From NCBI GenBank assembly GCA_037157565.1, contig JAZHRO010000036.1, forward strand, positions 22,556,501 through 22,620,500: a stretch of DNA of 64,000 nucleotides, written 5' to 3'. The DNA comes from Thalassia testudinum. Taxonomy: Eukaryota > Streptophyta > Magnoliopsida > Alismatales > Hydrocharitaceae. Within the stretch, counting starts at the first letter, position 1. The number at the start of each line of letters is the position of its first letter. A program made the position numbers and the translations under genes. This document shows positions 11,738 to 22,244 of the stretch, in pieces. Below the pieces are notes generated by a model. It saw only the letters and a list, made by a program, of their open reading frames with translations, was not told the DNA's origin and made no database searches.

Positions 11738-12051
11738 TTGAAACCGTCACCAAAGGGAACTCTATGGTCATGGTCTCACTAGGAACTGTCACCAAAGGGA
11801 AGGCCATGGTCACAATCCCACTTGGAACCGTCACCAAAGGAAGCCTGTGGTCATGGTCTCACTGGAAACCGTCACCAAAGCCTTTTGTCACGGTTCTCAT
11901 ACCTGTCACAAATGGTTAAAATAGAAAACAAATCCCACTCTCTCACAATGGTTACGGTTTTGAGTGGAATCGTCACCATAAGTTACTTTTGGTGAGAGTT
12001 ACCAAAATCGTCGCCAAATACCCGTTACCAATTCCCACTTTCCTAGTAGTG
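11715..12051 (-). repeat. CACTA 5' terminus and subterminal repeat array
   Basis: Read on the minus strand from 12051 inward, the sequence starts CACTACTAGGAAAGTGGGA, the canonical CACTA end. It is followed by repeated copies of a motif close to TTTGGTGACGGTTCCAAGTG, at least six in both orientations down to about 11720. Subterminal arrays of this kind are the binding sites of the CACTA accessory protein. The three bases outside the end are AAG, a candidate half of the 3-bp target duplication; its partner was not found. Confidence 0.85.
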
Positions 12052-12054
12052 AAG

Positions 12055-14940
12055 CAGACACCATAGTGAAGGTGCTTGAAGAAGTAGGAGTCTAGATGGG
12101 GCTATCCTTAAGGTCATCATGATTGATATTATCAATAGCTTGGCAAACATGACCTAGGATGCAACCTAGCAAAGTAGTGCTAGGAGGATTCAGGATCACA
12201 TCATGGACATATATAGGAATAGGACATAAATTTTTTGGAAGAAATTCTTTTAAAGGCAAATCACCAACCCACAGGTAAAACAAAAAATCCACCTTTCCCT
12301 CATGGATCTCCTAGTGGATTAACGACCTCATTTCCAAAAATTCCTCTTGAAGTAACCTGAATCTAGCAAGAAGAGACTACCCAAGAAAAGTTCCATGGAA
12401 GTCCTTCATAAGTTTGCTATAGGGAAAGTCTCCAAAAGATATGTTCCATGCTCTTTTCATCTTTAGGGCTTTAATGAAAAGGAATATCATGGATACCCAA
12501 CCCATCATACTCATAAGGTTTAGAGATGTTCTTCCAAGGAATCCAATGGTGATGCTTCTCTGAGTCAGAGGATCCCCATAAAAAGTTGGCAAAGACAGAC
12601 TCCAACGAATGGAGGATAGACTTGCAAAACCTCAAGGACTGATAGAATGTTGAACAAAAGTAAGAACATATTTAATCAAAAGTACTCTAGCGAAAGCAAG
12701 GAACATTTTTTACTTTTAGCCACATAACTTAGAGCAAATTTTCTCCATAATGGAATGAAAGTAAGAAAGCTTAGACCATTCGGGGAATATTGGGTAGCCT
12801 AGATAAGTGAAGGGGAAGGTGACCAATTGGTAACTCGTTATGGCAAGAAGACAAGAGATCCTACCAATCGGAAAATGATGACCAACATAGCATGAACGTT
12901 TAAGAAGGCTAACTTTTTGCGCAAAGGACATTTCAAAATCTTTGATAAAAGCAAATAGATTTGAGATAGTATTTAGGTTACCATTCAAAAAGTTTATTAT
13001 GTCATTCACATAACGTAAAGCAATGGGAGTAGATACCCCTCGTTTTATAGAGAAAGGAACAATCTTTCATGTAAGAACCATCTCCTTAAGCCCACGAATG
13101 AAAGGTTCCATAAATATATCAAAAAGAAATGGTGAAAGGGAATCACCCTGTCGAAGGCCGTAGGAGATAGCAGAGAAAGGGGACGATATCCCATCAATAA
13201 GGATAGAGAAACCCTCTTGTTAAACATAGCATTTGATATGATCAATAGACTTCACAAAGAATCAAGATCGATTAAGAATTTTGTAAAGAGAATACCACTC
13301 CACCTGGTCATAAGCTTTTTTAAGGTCCAATTGAATGATGACATTGGAACAAAAGGCTTTATGATCTATACGCTGAGTAAATTCAAAGGTAGAAGCAATA
13401 TGGTCAAATATACCTCTCCCTTTAATAAAGCCAGCTTGTTCAAGAGAAATAATTTTGGGGAGCAAGGTATCAAGACAATTCGTAAGAATTCCAAATGTAA
13501 TCTTATAACAGACATGATAGATGCTAATTGACCAATAATCAAATAATTAATGAACCTCTGACTTTTTGGGAACGAGTGAGATGAAAGTATTGTTAAAAGA
13601 TCTAGGGGCTTTATGATGGGAGAAGTAAGGGATAACCTTAGAAAGGCCCTGTTTAATGATATCCCAAAAAATTGGAGAAAAAGTCAACATGAAAACCATC
13701 AGGACGAGGACTTCTACTACAAGGCATTTGAGAGAGAGCTTCAAAAATCTCCATTTCAGATGGAGGCGATATAAGAAAGATTGAGTATTCAAAATTGATT
13801 AGAGGGGGAATGACCTCAAGGAAATTACCAATAGAAGTAGGACCAACTGAGGTAAGAAGGTTTTTAAAAGAACCATTGGTTTTATTGCCACTTCCATCAA
13901 AGAACCACGTCCCACTGTGGAAGTTAAAGAGGAACAGGAGCGGTTTGCAAAGCATTTTTTGATGGTTGTAAAAAAGAACTTATTATTTGCTACCCCATCC
14001 TTAATCCAATTAAATTTCTCTTTTTGTTGTAGAAAGCCATTGAGTCTTGCCAGGGTAACATCTAGCTGAATACAAACATTGTTAAGCTCAGCCAAAAAAT
14101 CATCATCCCACTGGGATGATAATTTAGCATCCAAGTCATCATGGGTGGACTCTTGGGTCTTCACCAAAGTATGGAGATCACCAAAAGTCAATCGATTTCA
14201 AGATTTCATAGCCTTTTTAAGAATTGAGAGTTTGGAACAAAGAGAAGAAATTAGATCAAAAGATGGGCTAGAAAGAGGTTGATCCTAGACTGTAGCCACC
14301 AAGTCATAAACATTTTTTTTCCAAAATTGGGTATAGTGAAAGCAAAATAGGAGCGTGATCAAAGTTTCGATGAGAGAGGTATTGCCCAGATGGAGAAAAT
14401 GGAATTCCATCCGAGTTAACGAAGATCTGATCCAATTTTTGATATATTCTTGTAGCCCCTAGCCTACCATTGCACCAATACATCTGACTGCTACCTAGTG
14501 GAAGATCAATATGAGCTTGATTATCAACAAAGGCACTAAATTCAGAGGCATTAGAATCACTAAAAGGAGAGCCCCCAATTTTCTTAGAAGCTTGGAGAAT
14601 GCAGTTAAAATTCCCTCCTATAATCCAAGGAAAGGAGTGAGTAGAGGTCAGGGAAGCAAGGTGACTCCACAAAATACAGTGATAATCAAGATCATAAGAG
14701 GCACATACACTCCAGAGATAAGTAGGTGTTTATCATCAATAGAGCATTTGACAATCATCACTTAATCCAGGGAATCAACGAGGGCAACCCTTAGTGGACT
14801 TTTCCTAAAACACAAAATATTAGGAGCTAAAGAATTAGCCAAAGAAAAATTGAAAGATATGATATCCTTAATCATGGTTGCTAAAGAAGGGTCAACAAAA
14901 GGATCAAAAAGGAAGATGAGATCAAGATGATCCTCATGGA
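12055..14940 (-). mobile_element. Degenerate LINE (L1-type non-LTR retrotransposon), ORF2 remains
   Basis: Minus-strand blocks in several frames follow the order of a plant L1-type ORF2. At 14672-14304 is the C-terminal part of the AP-type endonuclease (WIIGGNFNCIL, NRxFDHAPILL-like SHRNFDHAPILL). At 14191-13799 is the linker (KEKFNWIKDGVANNKFFFTT). At 13955-13262 is the reverse-transcriptase start (APRSFNNTFISLVPKK, EQAGFIKGRGIFDHIA, QLDLKKAYDQVEW, the last being the first catalytic Asp region). At 13245-12716 are further RT and thumb remains (FPFTYLGYPIF). The expected second catalytic motif (YADD type) is not readable because of frame damage. Stops and shifts are frequent, so the copy is old and dead. 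The 3' part stops at the CACTA end at 12051, and no poly(A) tail is visible. Confidence 0.85.
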
Positions 14941-15119
14941 TGAACACCCAAAAAAATAGTCCTACCTTGGAAACTCATGAAAGTGAGTGAAAGTGAGTGC
15001 TGTGATACAAAATCCTTAAGCATTTTGGGTGATTGTTTGGGTTTATGGGACCCATGCCCAGCAAGTTTTCAAGGCCAGTTTTTTTCAATTAGACTCAGGT
15101 CTAAATTCAAGTCGTTACA
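14941..15119 (+). repeat. TRIM 5' LTR
   Basis: Starts TGAACACCC and ends TTACA. Aligns with 15264-15445 with scattered substitutions and small indels. Confidence 0.75.
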
Positions 15120-15121
15120 AA

Positions 15122-15134
15122 TGGTATCAAAGCC
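15122..15134 (+). promoter_or_regulatory. TRIM primer binding site (tRNA-Met type)
   Basis: TGGTATCAAAGCC differs at one position from the sequence complementary to the 3' end of initiator Met tRNA. Confidence 0.75.
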
Positions 15135-15263
15135 AAACTCTCTCTAATAGGAGGAAAGGGCTACCCTTGGGACGACCAAAGAGTACGCCATGAAGTAGCA
15201 CTACCACTACCACTGGGAGTATTGAACTCTGACAAAGACATGAGGATTTCAAGTTGGGGAGGT

Positions 15264-15445
15264 TGTAACACCCCCAAAGATAGCCTTATATCGCAAACAC
15301 ATGAAAGTGAGTGGTGGGATAGAAAGGATTGACAATTACTACTTGTAACTTTGGGTAGTTGTTTGGGTTTATGGGGCCCATCCCCAACAAAATGTCAATG
15401 CCAGTTTTTCTCGATTAGACTTGGGTCTAGGCTTGAGTTGTTACT
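15264..15445 (+). repeat. TRIM 3' LTR
   Basis: Starts TGTAACACCC directly after the polypurine run GGGGAGG (15256-15262). Confidence 0.75.
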
Positions 15446-17414
15446 TGCTATCTCCTTTTTATTTATATGGGTTGAAGTAGATTCTTCACTTTTATACTAT
15501 TTGTGGAAAGGGAAAATACATGTTGCATGGTCAGCCAAGAGAGACTTTGTTGTTGTTCAGGCTCATTGACAGTGGATAGAAGATATTGCTTGTGTACACC
15601 CCTTTGTAAACATTTTGGCCTAGGAAATTGCTAATTTTGGCGAAGCAAATTGGCAGCTTTTCGTATCGCCAACTAAGCTTCTTTCACGCAATAGGGACAT
15701 CATTTAGGTGGACAAGATTCAATTCCCTTATATTATATGATTATCATTTGGGGTCTTGGTGTCATCTTGGTTTCTTGCTTTTGATTTTGATATTATACTA
15801 GGCTATAAGTCGTGGTCCTCTTTTTGATGTACTTGGCAAGTTTTGGCCTACTTTCCCCATCTTTTTTGATAGCCTCTAGAGAGTGGAGGATGTATAAGAT
15901 TGACTCTCATATTTCTTTAAAAAAATGAACAATTTGAGAAATGTTTGTCTCCCTCAATCAAATGGAAAAAACAATGAGAAGAATGATCTCTTTCCCAAAG
16001 GTATTAAATGTCTTGTCATGATCTAAGCTTGGCAGGGCTTTAGCTGAATCCTCCATGTTAAGTAAATTGCATAAGATTTTTCTATGGTGTTTTCTGCATC
16101 CTTTTCCAAGTAACATCTCCACCATGATTGTAACTCTCGGACGAGTGGGTGCAACTCCAGGATGCATGCCCCCTTTGTTTGGTATGGTGTTGGGGGGGGC
16201 GCACGTAAAATTTGACGTCGGAAGAGTTGTCTCTAGAACATTTCTCATTGCAAATTATGGCAAATGGGATCATACCTTAACGATGTCTTATCATTTTGAC
16301 AACACGATATGTAACCTGCACGTCTGATCGAATTGGAGAGAAATTATATGTATCCATCTTCATCCGAGTTGAAAGGTTCTTCTTGTTGGCTCGAAGGAAT
16401 AAAATGAGGGAATTTAACTTTTCGTGTGAGACTAGAAAGAGAGAAAGAACATTGGCAGCTCGTCTAAAAGTCATCATTCACCTCCTCCCCGACTCTCTTT
16501 AAGGTGGATATCATATTCGATGCTCTTCAAAGGGGATTGTTAGCCTTGTTAGGGTTTCCCACGTGCAGTTTTGGTCCCCAAAAGAAGTTGCAGGAGGAAT
16601 TATATATTTAGTGGATTTGAGAATCACCGAATGTGCTCTTCTTTATGGATTCCCATTGATAATTTGCTGGTGAGGTGACTTTGGTTCTACTGATCCATGC
16701 CTTTATTCCCCCACTTGCGCCCTTGTTACCCCTAATTAATGTCATCGTCTGCTTCCTATGTGAATGAGAATAATGTACTTTTACCATACGGCAAGCATCC
16801 GGGCGTGTCAGCCCTAACTCAAGATGCAGTAGACGTTCATTTTCGGGATAAAAGCTATCATTGTGGTAGAGATAAACCAAACCTACGAAAACAAGCTTCG
16901 ATGGGTTTTGTCCAGAAGAATACATGCCCGTATTTGCTTGCCATGAAAAGGAAATCTTCTTTGTGGCTCATTGGGTGCTATTATTTTGCGGAAGGCTAAC
17001 TACTTTACCATCGCAGTTGGTAATAGGCTTTGGATATCCTCGAATAGGGAATTGATCCAAATCCGAAGGAATAGATATTCATATGGAAATCAAACAAGCA
17101 ATCACATAGAAAGGAGAAGTTTGATGAGCAAGCTTTCCAGCGATCCTAAAGTCCGCAATAAAGGTCTCTCAAATTAACACACCCCCCCCACCCCAGCTAT
17201 CAGCGGAAGGAGAAATGCAAATTACATGAATAGAATGGGAATACAATACAGTGACCAAATTTAAGGTTTGATACTCCTGCTTGTAGTCACAGGAGACTCG
17301 TAACAACTATTGATAACAAAGCAGCTTTGTCAACTTTGCAGCAAAAGACATTTTTTGATAGCTATTAGTGTGTCGGCTATTATTTTTCATTAGTGATATT
17401 ATAAAGAGAGAAGA
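15446..17414. other. Unassigned sequence
   Basis: Several short open stretches on both strands (for example 16055-16327 plus, 16608-16925 minus, 16739-16999 plus) but no domain I recognise and no terminal repeats. A run of C around 17180 is the only obvious low-complexity feature. Confidence 0.4.
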
Positions 17415-17760
17415 AACTACTAGAAAATTTGGTATTTGTGACGTTAATTATGTGACGATTTTCTTTAAAATTGTTGCATATAGTCCATTACCCCTGATCT
17501 TCCATAGATGAGTGATCTTTAACAAATGCGATGGTCTGAATGACATAAGGGATAGTTTTGAAACCATCGTTTTTAAGGCCTTACACGGTTCTTAATAGAA
17601 CGTTGCATATATAAACGTGAAAACTGCTCATTCACATTCTAAACGGGAGCTTGATAGAGGTTCTATGTGACAGTTTATTAAATCATTGCAAACTGACATA
17701 TACGATGGTTTTAGTTTGAAATGTCGCATATGTGATGTGCGAAAATTTCTCGAGCCTCCT
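17415..17760 (+). repeat. Second CACTA-like terminus with subterminal repeats
   Basis: AACTACTAGAAAATTTGG at 17415 is one base from the CACTACTAGAAAA consensus. It is followed by alternating copies of motifs such as TGTGACGATTTT, GCATATAT and ACGATGGTTTT up to about 17750. The first base of the terminus is altered, so the end may be inactive. Confidence 0.6.
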
Positions 17761-17810
17761 TCAGCGAACATCCCCTCCTCCTCCGGTGAACACCCCTTCA
17801 TGCTCTGGTC

Positions 17811-18026
17811 GTGTTGTCCTCATTGGTAAGGTGTCACCTCCACGTCCTTCGCCCCCTCTCTGGCCAACTCCTCCTCCCATGGTCAGCCGCTAGCCCCTCC
17901 ATGTCCTCCTCCTCCTCCTCCCATGGCACCACCCTCCCTCCTCCTCCTCCTCCTCCTCCTCATCCCATGGCCACCGCCCCTCCTCTTCCTCCAATCCCCA
18001 CAGCCACCCTAAACCTTGATAGTTAA
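17811..18026 (+). other. Short Pro/Ser-rich open block
   Basis: About 71 codons of CTCCTCC-rich sequence give a poly-Ser and poly-Pro translation. It occupies the same relative position as the Pro-rich block of the CACTA element ending at 12051, so it is probably part of a CACTA 5' region. No domain. Confidence 0.3.
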
Positions 18027-18154
18027 TAAATTTTGTCAATTTTTATTCAATTTTTTTTGTTAATTTTTGCATTACAAATTTATATTTATTATACTTGATT
18101 TGTGTAATTTGATTTAGGTTATGCTCGTCGTTAGACACATTCTTGTCAATTCAC

Positions 18155-18440
18155 GATTTCGTCAAGGTATGAATGTGTACCCCACTTAATTCTGTGAATT
18201 ATATTGTGAATGTTCATGAATGCAGTATGTGCCTACTTAATTCCATTAAGTATGTTGTGTATATAAATGAATGTGGAGTGTACCCATTTAATTTTATTTA
18301 ACTTTTTTGTTGTTTTTGTTAATGAATGTGGGGTGTACACACTTAATTCCATTTTCTATACATGAATAGAATGTGGGGAGTACCCACATGATTTCTTTAC
18401 TTGAATTTGTCTAAATGAATGTGATAGTTGTGAATGATTA
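18155..18440 (+). repeat. Dispersed tandem motif GAATGTGGGGTGTACCCACTT
   Basis: Five or six imperfect copies of a core close to GAATGTGGGGTGTACCCAC followed by TTAATTC, spaced about 50-70 bases. A lone further copy occurs at 24564-24585. Confidence 0.65.
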
Positions 18441-18484
18441 ATTCTGTGTGTTTATTATGGGAAGAAGCTTATATTGTAGGAGTT

Positions 18485-18805
18485 CTATGGAAAATCTTAA
18501 TAATTAAAGAAGTTAAGAGGAAGAGAAAAAGTGAAAGATAGTAAAAGAGATGAGAAATAATTAGATAGGACAAGTTTAGATAAAGAAGAATGGGGAAGAT
18601 GGGAAGAAAGTAGAAGAGGAGAGGAGAGTAGAGGAGGGGAGAGGAGGGGAAGGATAAGGAGAAGAGGAAAAGAGAGGAGAGAAAAAGAGGTGAGGCAAGG
18701 AGGGTTGTAGGAGGGAAGGGAGAGGAGAGAAAGGGAGGCAGGGAAGTAGGGTATAGAAGGGAAGGGAGAGGGGAGAAAGGGAGGAAGGGAGGTAGGGTAC
18801 TTGAG
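18485..18805 (+). repeat. Purine-rich (GA) tract
   Basis: About 300 bases are almost only G and A on the plus strand, with short tandem units such as GGAAGGGAGAGGGGAGAAAG near the right end. Confidence 0.8.
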
Positions 18806-19145
18806 ATTATATTTATTTTGTATGGATAACTTAGTTATTTTTACTGCAAATTATATTCTTTTAATGAATTTATAGATACACACACTTGCACAAATGTAGA
18901 TGCATTTGAAGACAAATAACAGGAATTTTAATCCCTAGGTTATAGGTTTTCGGGGGTGGGGGGATAAATGTGTTAAAATTCTCACCCATCGAGACTTATG
19001 GTCATGTTATACGAAGAATGTAATAGTGTATGTATACCTCACTTATATGCATGATATGTTGTTGTTATTGCATGCTATAAGTCTCGATCGTCATTAGTTC
19101 AATGAAGTACCGGGCAAAAGAGGGTCGTTAAAGATTTGCTTACAT

Positions 19146-19530
19146 CACTACTAGAAAAATGAGATCTACCTCGAGTAAATAAGTGACAGCAAAAAAATAT
19201 TTTCCTTCGCTTTTGTTATAAAGCGTTGACAAAGGGGCGGTGTAAATTTCCCTACCTATCGCTACCAAAAAGAGTGATGGCTGGGTGTGAGTGTAGTTTT
19301 CATATGTATATTTGCCATCGTTTGGTTAAACAAGCGAGGGTGAATGTGCTTTGTTAACAAGGCGGGGCATTTGGGTGCGCAGTGAAAATTTTTGAATTCA
19401 CATTTGCCGTCGCTTGTTGATTAAACCGACGGTGAATGTCATTCGTTAAAGAGGCGGGCCATTTAGGCATGCAGTGCAAAATTTTGCAGTGACATTTGCC
19501 GTCACTTGTTGCTTAAACTGACGGCGTATG
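19146..19530 (+). repeat. CACTA terminus and subterminal array (left)
   Basis: Perfect CACTACTAGAAAA end, then about six copies of motifs such as GCCGTCGCTTGTTGATTAAA in alternating orientation. The bases CAT outside could be the 3-bp target duplication. Confidence 0.8.
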
Positions 19531-19559
19531 TCGATTGATGTATGCGCAAGTAGCGCCCG

Positions 19560-20165
19560 AGCCTCCCATCACAGCTCATCTTCCCCGAAATAAACCCAAG
19601 CCCTCACGAGCCCCTTGTCCACGCTGATCTGCCTCGTCCTCCTTGATTGAGAGCCCCCTCTTGGTTACCGAGCTCTCCACGCTGCCTTTCCTCGCTATCC
19701 TCCTCTTCGTCCTCGACCTTAGGTGACACCCTCTTCTTCTGATCCTCCTCCCCACCGCCATCCTCCTCCTTGTTTTCCTCCTCCTCCTTGCCCCTGTCCT
19801 CTTCCTTGCTGCCCCCGTCCACCTGTCCTCCTCCAATCGTGTTGCCCCACCCCTCCTCCTCCTACTACCACTACTACACTACCCTCCTCGTAGCACCCAC
19901 CTCCTCCTCCTACTTGCCCTCCTTCACCTCTCCTCCTCCCCGCCACCACCTCATCCTCCTACTACTGCATGCGGCCCCCTTCTCGTCCTCCTTACCCCTC
20001 TCCGCCTCTCCTCCTCCTACTACTGCCGCCTTGTCCCCTCCTCTTCCTCCTCCTCCTCCCAACCTTACTGCTGCACCCCCCTCCTCCCTGCCCCCAACTC
20101 CTCCTCCTCCTTTCTTCCTGTCAACCCGCCTCTCCCACTTCCTCCTGCCCTCCTCCTCCAAATAA
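19560..20165 (+). repeat. Pyrimidine-rich CTCCTCC tract
   Basis: Some 600 bases rich in CTC and CCT. Open frames on both strands (Pro/Ser/Leu-rich plus, Gly/Glu/Arg-rich minus) follow from the composition. Its place just inside the terminus parallels the C-rich blocks of the other two CACTA ends. Confidence 0.7.
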
Positions 20166-20256
20166 ACCCATATTTCTCGTAATAAAGTTCTTTTCGATTA
20201 CTTGATACATACTTGAGCTCATTTTGGTTAAGCCGATGTTTTATTTACTTCAACAG

Positions 20257-22244
20257 GCTGGGCTTGCAAAACTGATAGAACTGGCTAGGGAAACAAACAT
20301 TTAGGTAAGTTTGTTACTTATGTGACTTTGTCATTGGTAAGATGGTTTCATAACTAGAATTCATTGAGCTAGTAATATTCAATCTTTTTCTCGTTACCCA
20401 ATTACAACTTGGAATGTAGATTCCTCTTGTTCTTGATTTAGGGTTAGGAATAAAAGCAACTGGATGTTCTGTCAAATGGGGTTTCCAACAAGGCTCTTGT
20501 TTGTAGTGGACGCACGGTGAGCTATTATGAAATTTAATTTATCGTACATTTAAAAGATAGAATTCAATTTGTTTTGACACTACAAATATTGTTTGAACTG
20601 TGATAATGAGAAAGGCTGAAATTTTTTCCATCAATGTATTCTTGTTTCAGAAGAAGATGAGGAAGCAACTTTCGAGGTTCCATCCCTATGTGGAAGGTTT
20701 CTACTAGTAGCACTTTTCATTTACACAATTTTGACTGCATTCATATCGATCCTGTTTAATTTTTCTTTTTTGTTAATTTAAATTTGATGGTGCAGATATT
20801 GTGTTGTATTTGATCCTCTGGATGGATCCTCAAACATTGATTGTGGCATTGCTATAGGAATAGTAAGATTAAGATCCTTTTTCTTTTCACCGTCACTTGA
20901 CCATCTTCTTCTGAATGAAATCTTACTGTTGGTTTGTATCTGAAGATTCTAAAAGTAGAAGAAATTATAATGATTTTCTCATATGGTGACTTTCTTAGGG
21001 AGTTGTCATGACATCGTTTGGTGTCATGAAGCTAGCAACCTCAGATTTCAAGATTTTGTATGAAGTGACTTGTTATCCTCCATTATCTTCAAACACAAAC
21101 AAGTTAAGTGTATAATTGTTATTTATATAAATAAATATTTTGGATTTTCTTAGAGACCATGCAGGGCAGTTACCCTTTCCTTTAATCCCACATCAAAGAG
21201 GAGTTTTTTTAACAACTTGCTTCTTACAATGTTTGCAACTTTCTTTTCCCAAAGACCCGCCTTGAATTGCATCAACATGTTGAATGTTGCTTGTTTTGGA
21301 GGACCACATTTCTGATTATTTGTTGCTAACCCTTGTGAGAAAATCTCATGATCTTTTTCTCTTAAAAACTTTAGCATGATGATTGCCTGCCTCCTCTTGT
21401 GTTTCACTTAATTGGGTTTACACGTTGATAATTGTGATCTCCAAAGTTATTAAATATGACTCAAATCTTTAGAATCTACATCATACAAGATCTTCAAAAT
21501 GTATCTCTAAATGATGTGCTCCAACCTGGAAAGGATATGGTAGTAGCTGGTTATTGCAAGGTAATTCATGAAAGATCGCTTTCTGTCCATTTTCCTTGTC
21601 ATTCTCACTGTAGATGGAATATGCATCTTCCAATGTGATGTGGTCTAATTTTTTAAAATTATTCATTGCAGGTAGTGTTGGGAATGGTGTCCATGGATTT
21701 ACACTAGATCTATCTTTATGGAAGTTCATACTTACACATCCAAATATCAAGGTAAGACTACTGTTGTTAGGTCATCTTCAATACATTAGGTGCTCGTCAA
21801 GAATATGTAAAACCCACAAATCTCTTATTCCTTTGAAGCATAATTTCCTTTTGCATTTGATTTGCTCTCTCAAAATATCATTGCAGGCAATTTTCATAAT
21901 ATTTTATTCTTATTTTAGTTTTGCATATCATAGCGGCTCATTCTGTTGAACCATTCCCATCAAACATAAAATATTATTATTCAAATGACCACTAAAGCAA
22001 TTGTGAATGCCTATTAATTTAATTTGTTTGATCATGGAAGTTGCTATTTGATGCAAATCCCCAAGAAAGGAAAAATTTATTCAGTAAATGAAGGGAATGC
22101 TAAAAATTGTGATAGGTTGACGACAAAGTAGGTGCCATTTGAGTCCCACCCATGGTTAAAATGCCAAATTTTATCCAAGCACCCTTACACTATGATTTGT
22201 ATGTTTGTGGAGAAATGCAAGTTTCCCCAGGATGGCATTGGAAG
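20257..22244 (+). pseudogene. Cytosolic fructose-1,6-bisphosphatase fragment with introns (captured, broken)
   Basis: Eight exon-like pieces follow the order of plant cytosolic FBPase, which removes the 1-phosphate of fructose-1,6-bisphosphate in sucrose synthesis. They are 20257-20304 (AGLAKLIELARETNI, then stop where Gln is expected), 20442-20516 (two stops, then KQLDVLSN...CSGRT), 20635-20696 (CILVSEEDEEATF...SLCG), 20796-20862 (YCVVFDPLDGSSNIDCGIAI), 21465-21560 (DVLQPGKDMVVAGYC), 21672-21751 (GNGVHGFTLD...FILTHPNIK), 22057-22130 (IPKKGKIYSVNEGNAKN) and about 22203-22244 (FVEKCKFPQDG). Most borders keep GT/AG; two acceptors are AA. Wording such as GLAKL and CILVSEEDEEATF is cytosolic rather than plastid. 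The DPLDGSSN metal-site motif survives. The N-terminal exons, the MYGSS segment and the C-terminal third are absent. Introns show a DNA-level copy, not a retrocopy. Confidence 0.9.

Larger units (their letters stand above)
2064..12051 (-). mobile_element. Decayed CACTA (En/Spm) transposon, left end uncertain
   Basis: The right border (12051) is firm. In minus-strand order it contains the terminus, subterminal array, Pro-rich block, TNP2-type pseudogene and Transposase_24-type pseudogene. The left border is a guess: the second gene ends at 2411, and a weak CACTACTG at 2064 is the only candidate terminus, without matching inner sequence or target duplication. The LINE abuts position 12052, so the transposon may have inserted into the LINE. 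Confidence 0.6.
14941..15445 (+). mobile_element. TRIM (terminal-repeat retrotransposon in miniature)
   Basis: Two direct repeats of about 180 bp (14941-15119 and 15264-15445) flank only ~144 bp. Both copies share ACACCC near the start, CATGAAAGTGAGTG, TTGTTTGGGTTTATGGG, and an end in GTTAC. Right after the first repeat is TGGTATCAAAGCC (15122), one change from the initiator-Met-tRNA primer site TGGTATCAGAGCC; just before the second is the purine run GTTGGGGAGG. No coding capacity. The size and parts fit a plant TRIM. It sits at the 5' edge of the LINE remains. No target duplication is visible at the edges, so the exact borders may be off by a few bases. Confidence 0.8.

Noticed and set aside
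19770..20165. Pro/Ser-rich protein of 131 codons
   Set aside because: CTCCTCC repeats leave most frames open on both strands; no domain or start context.
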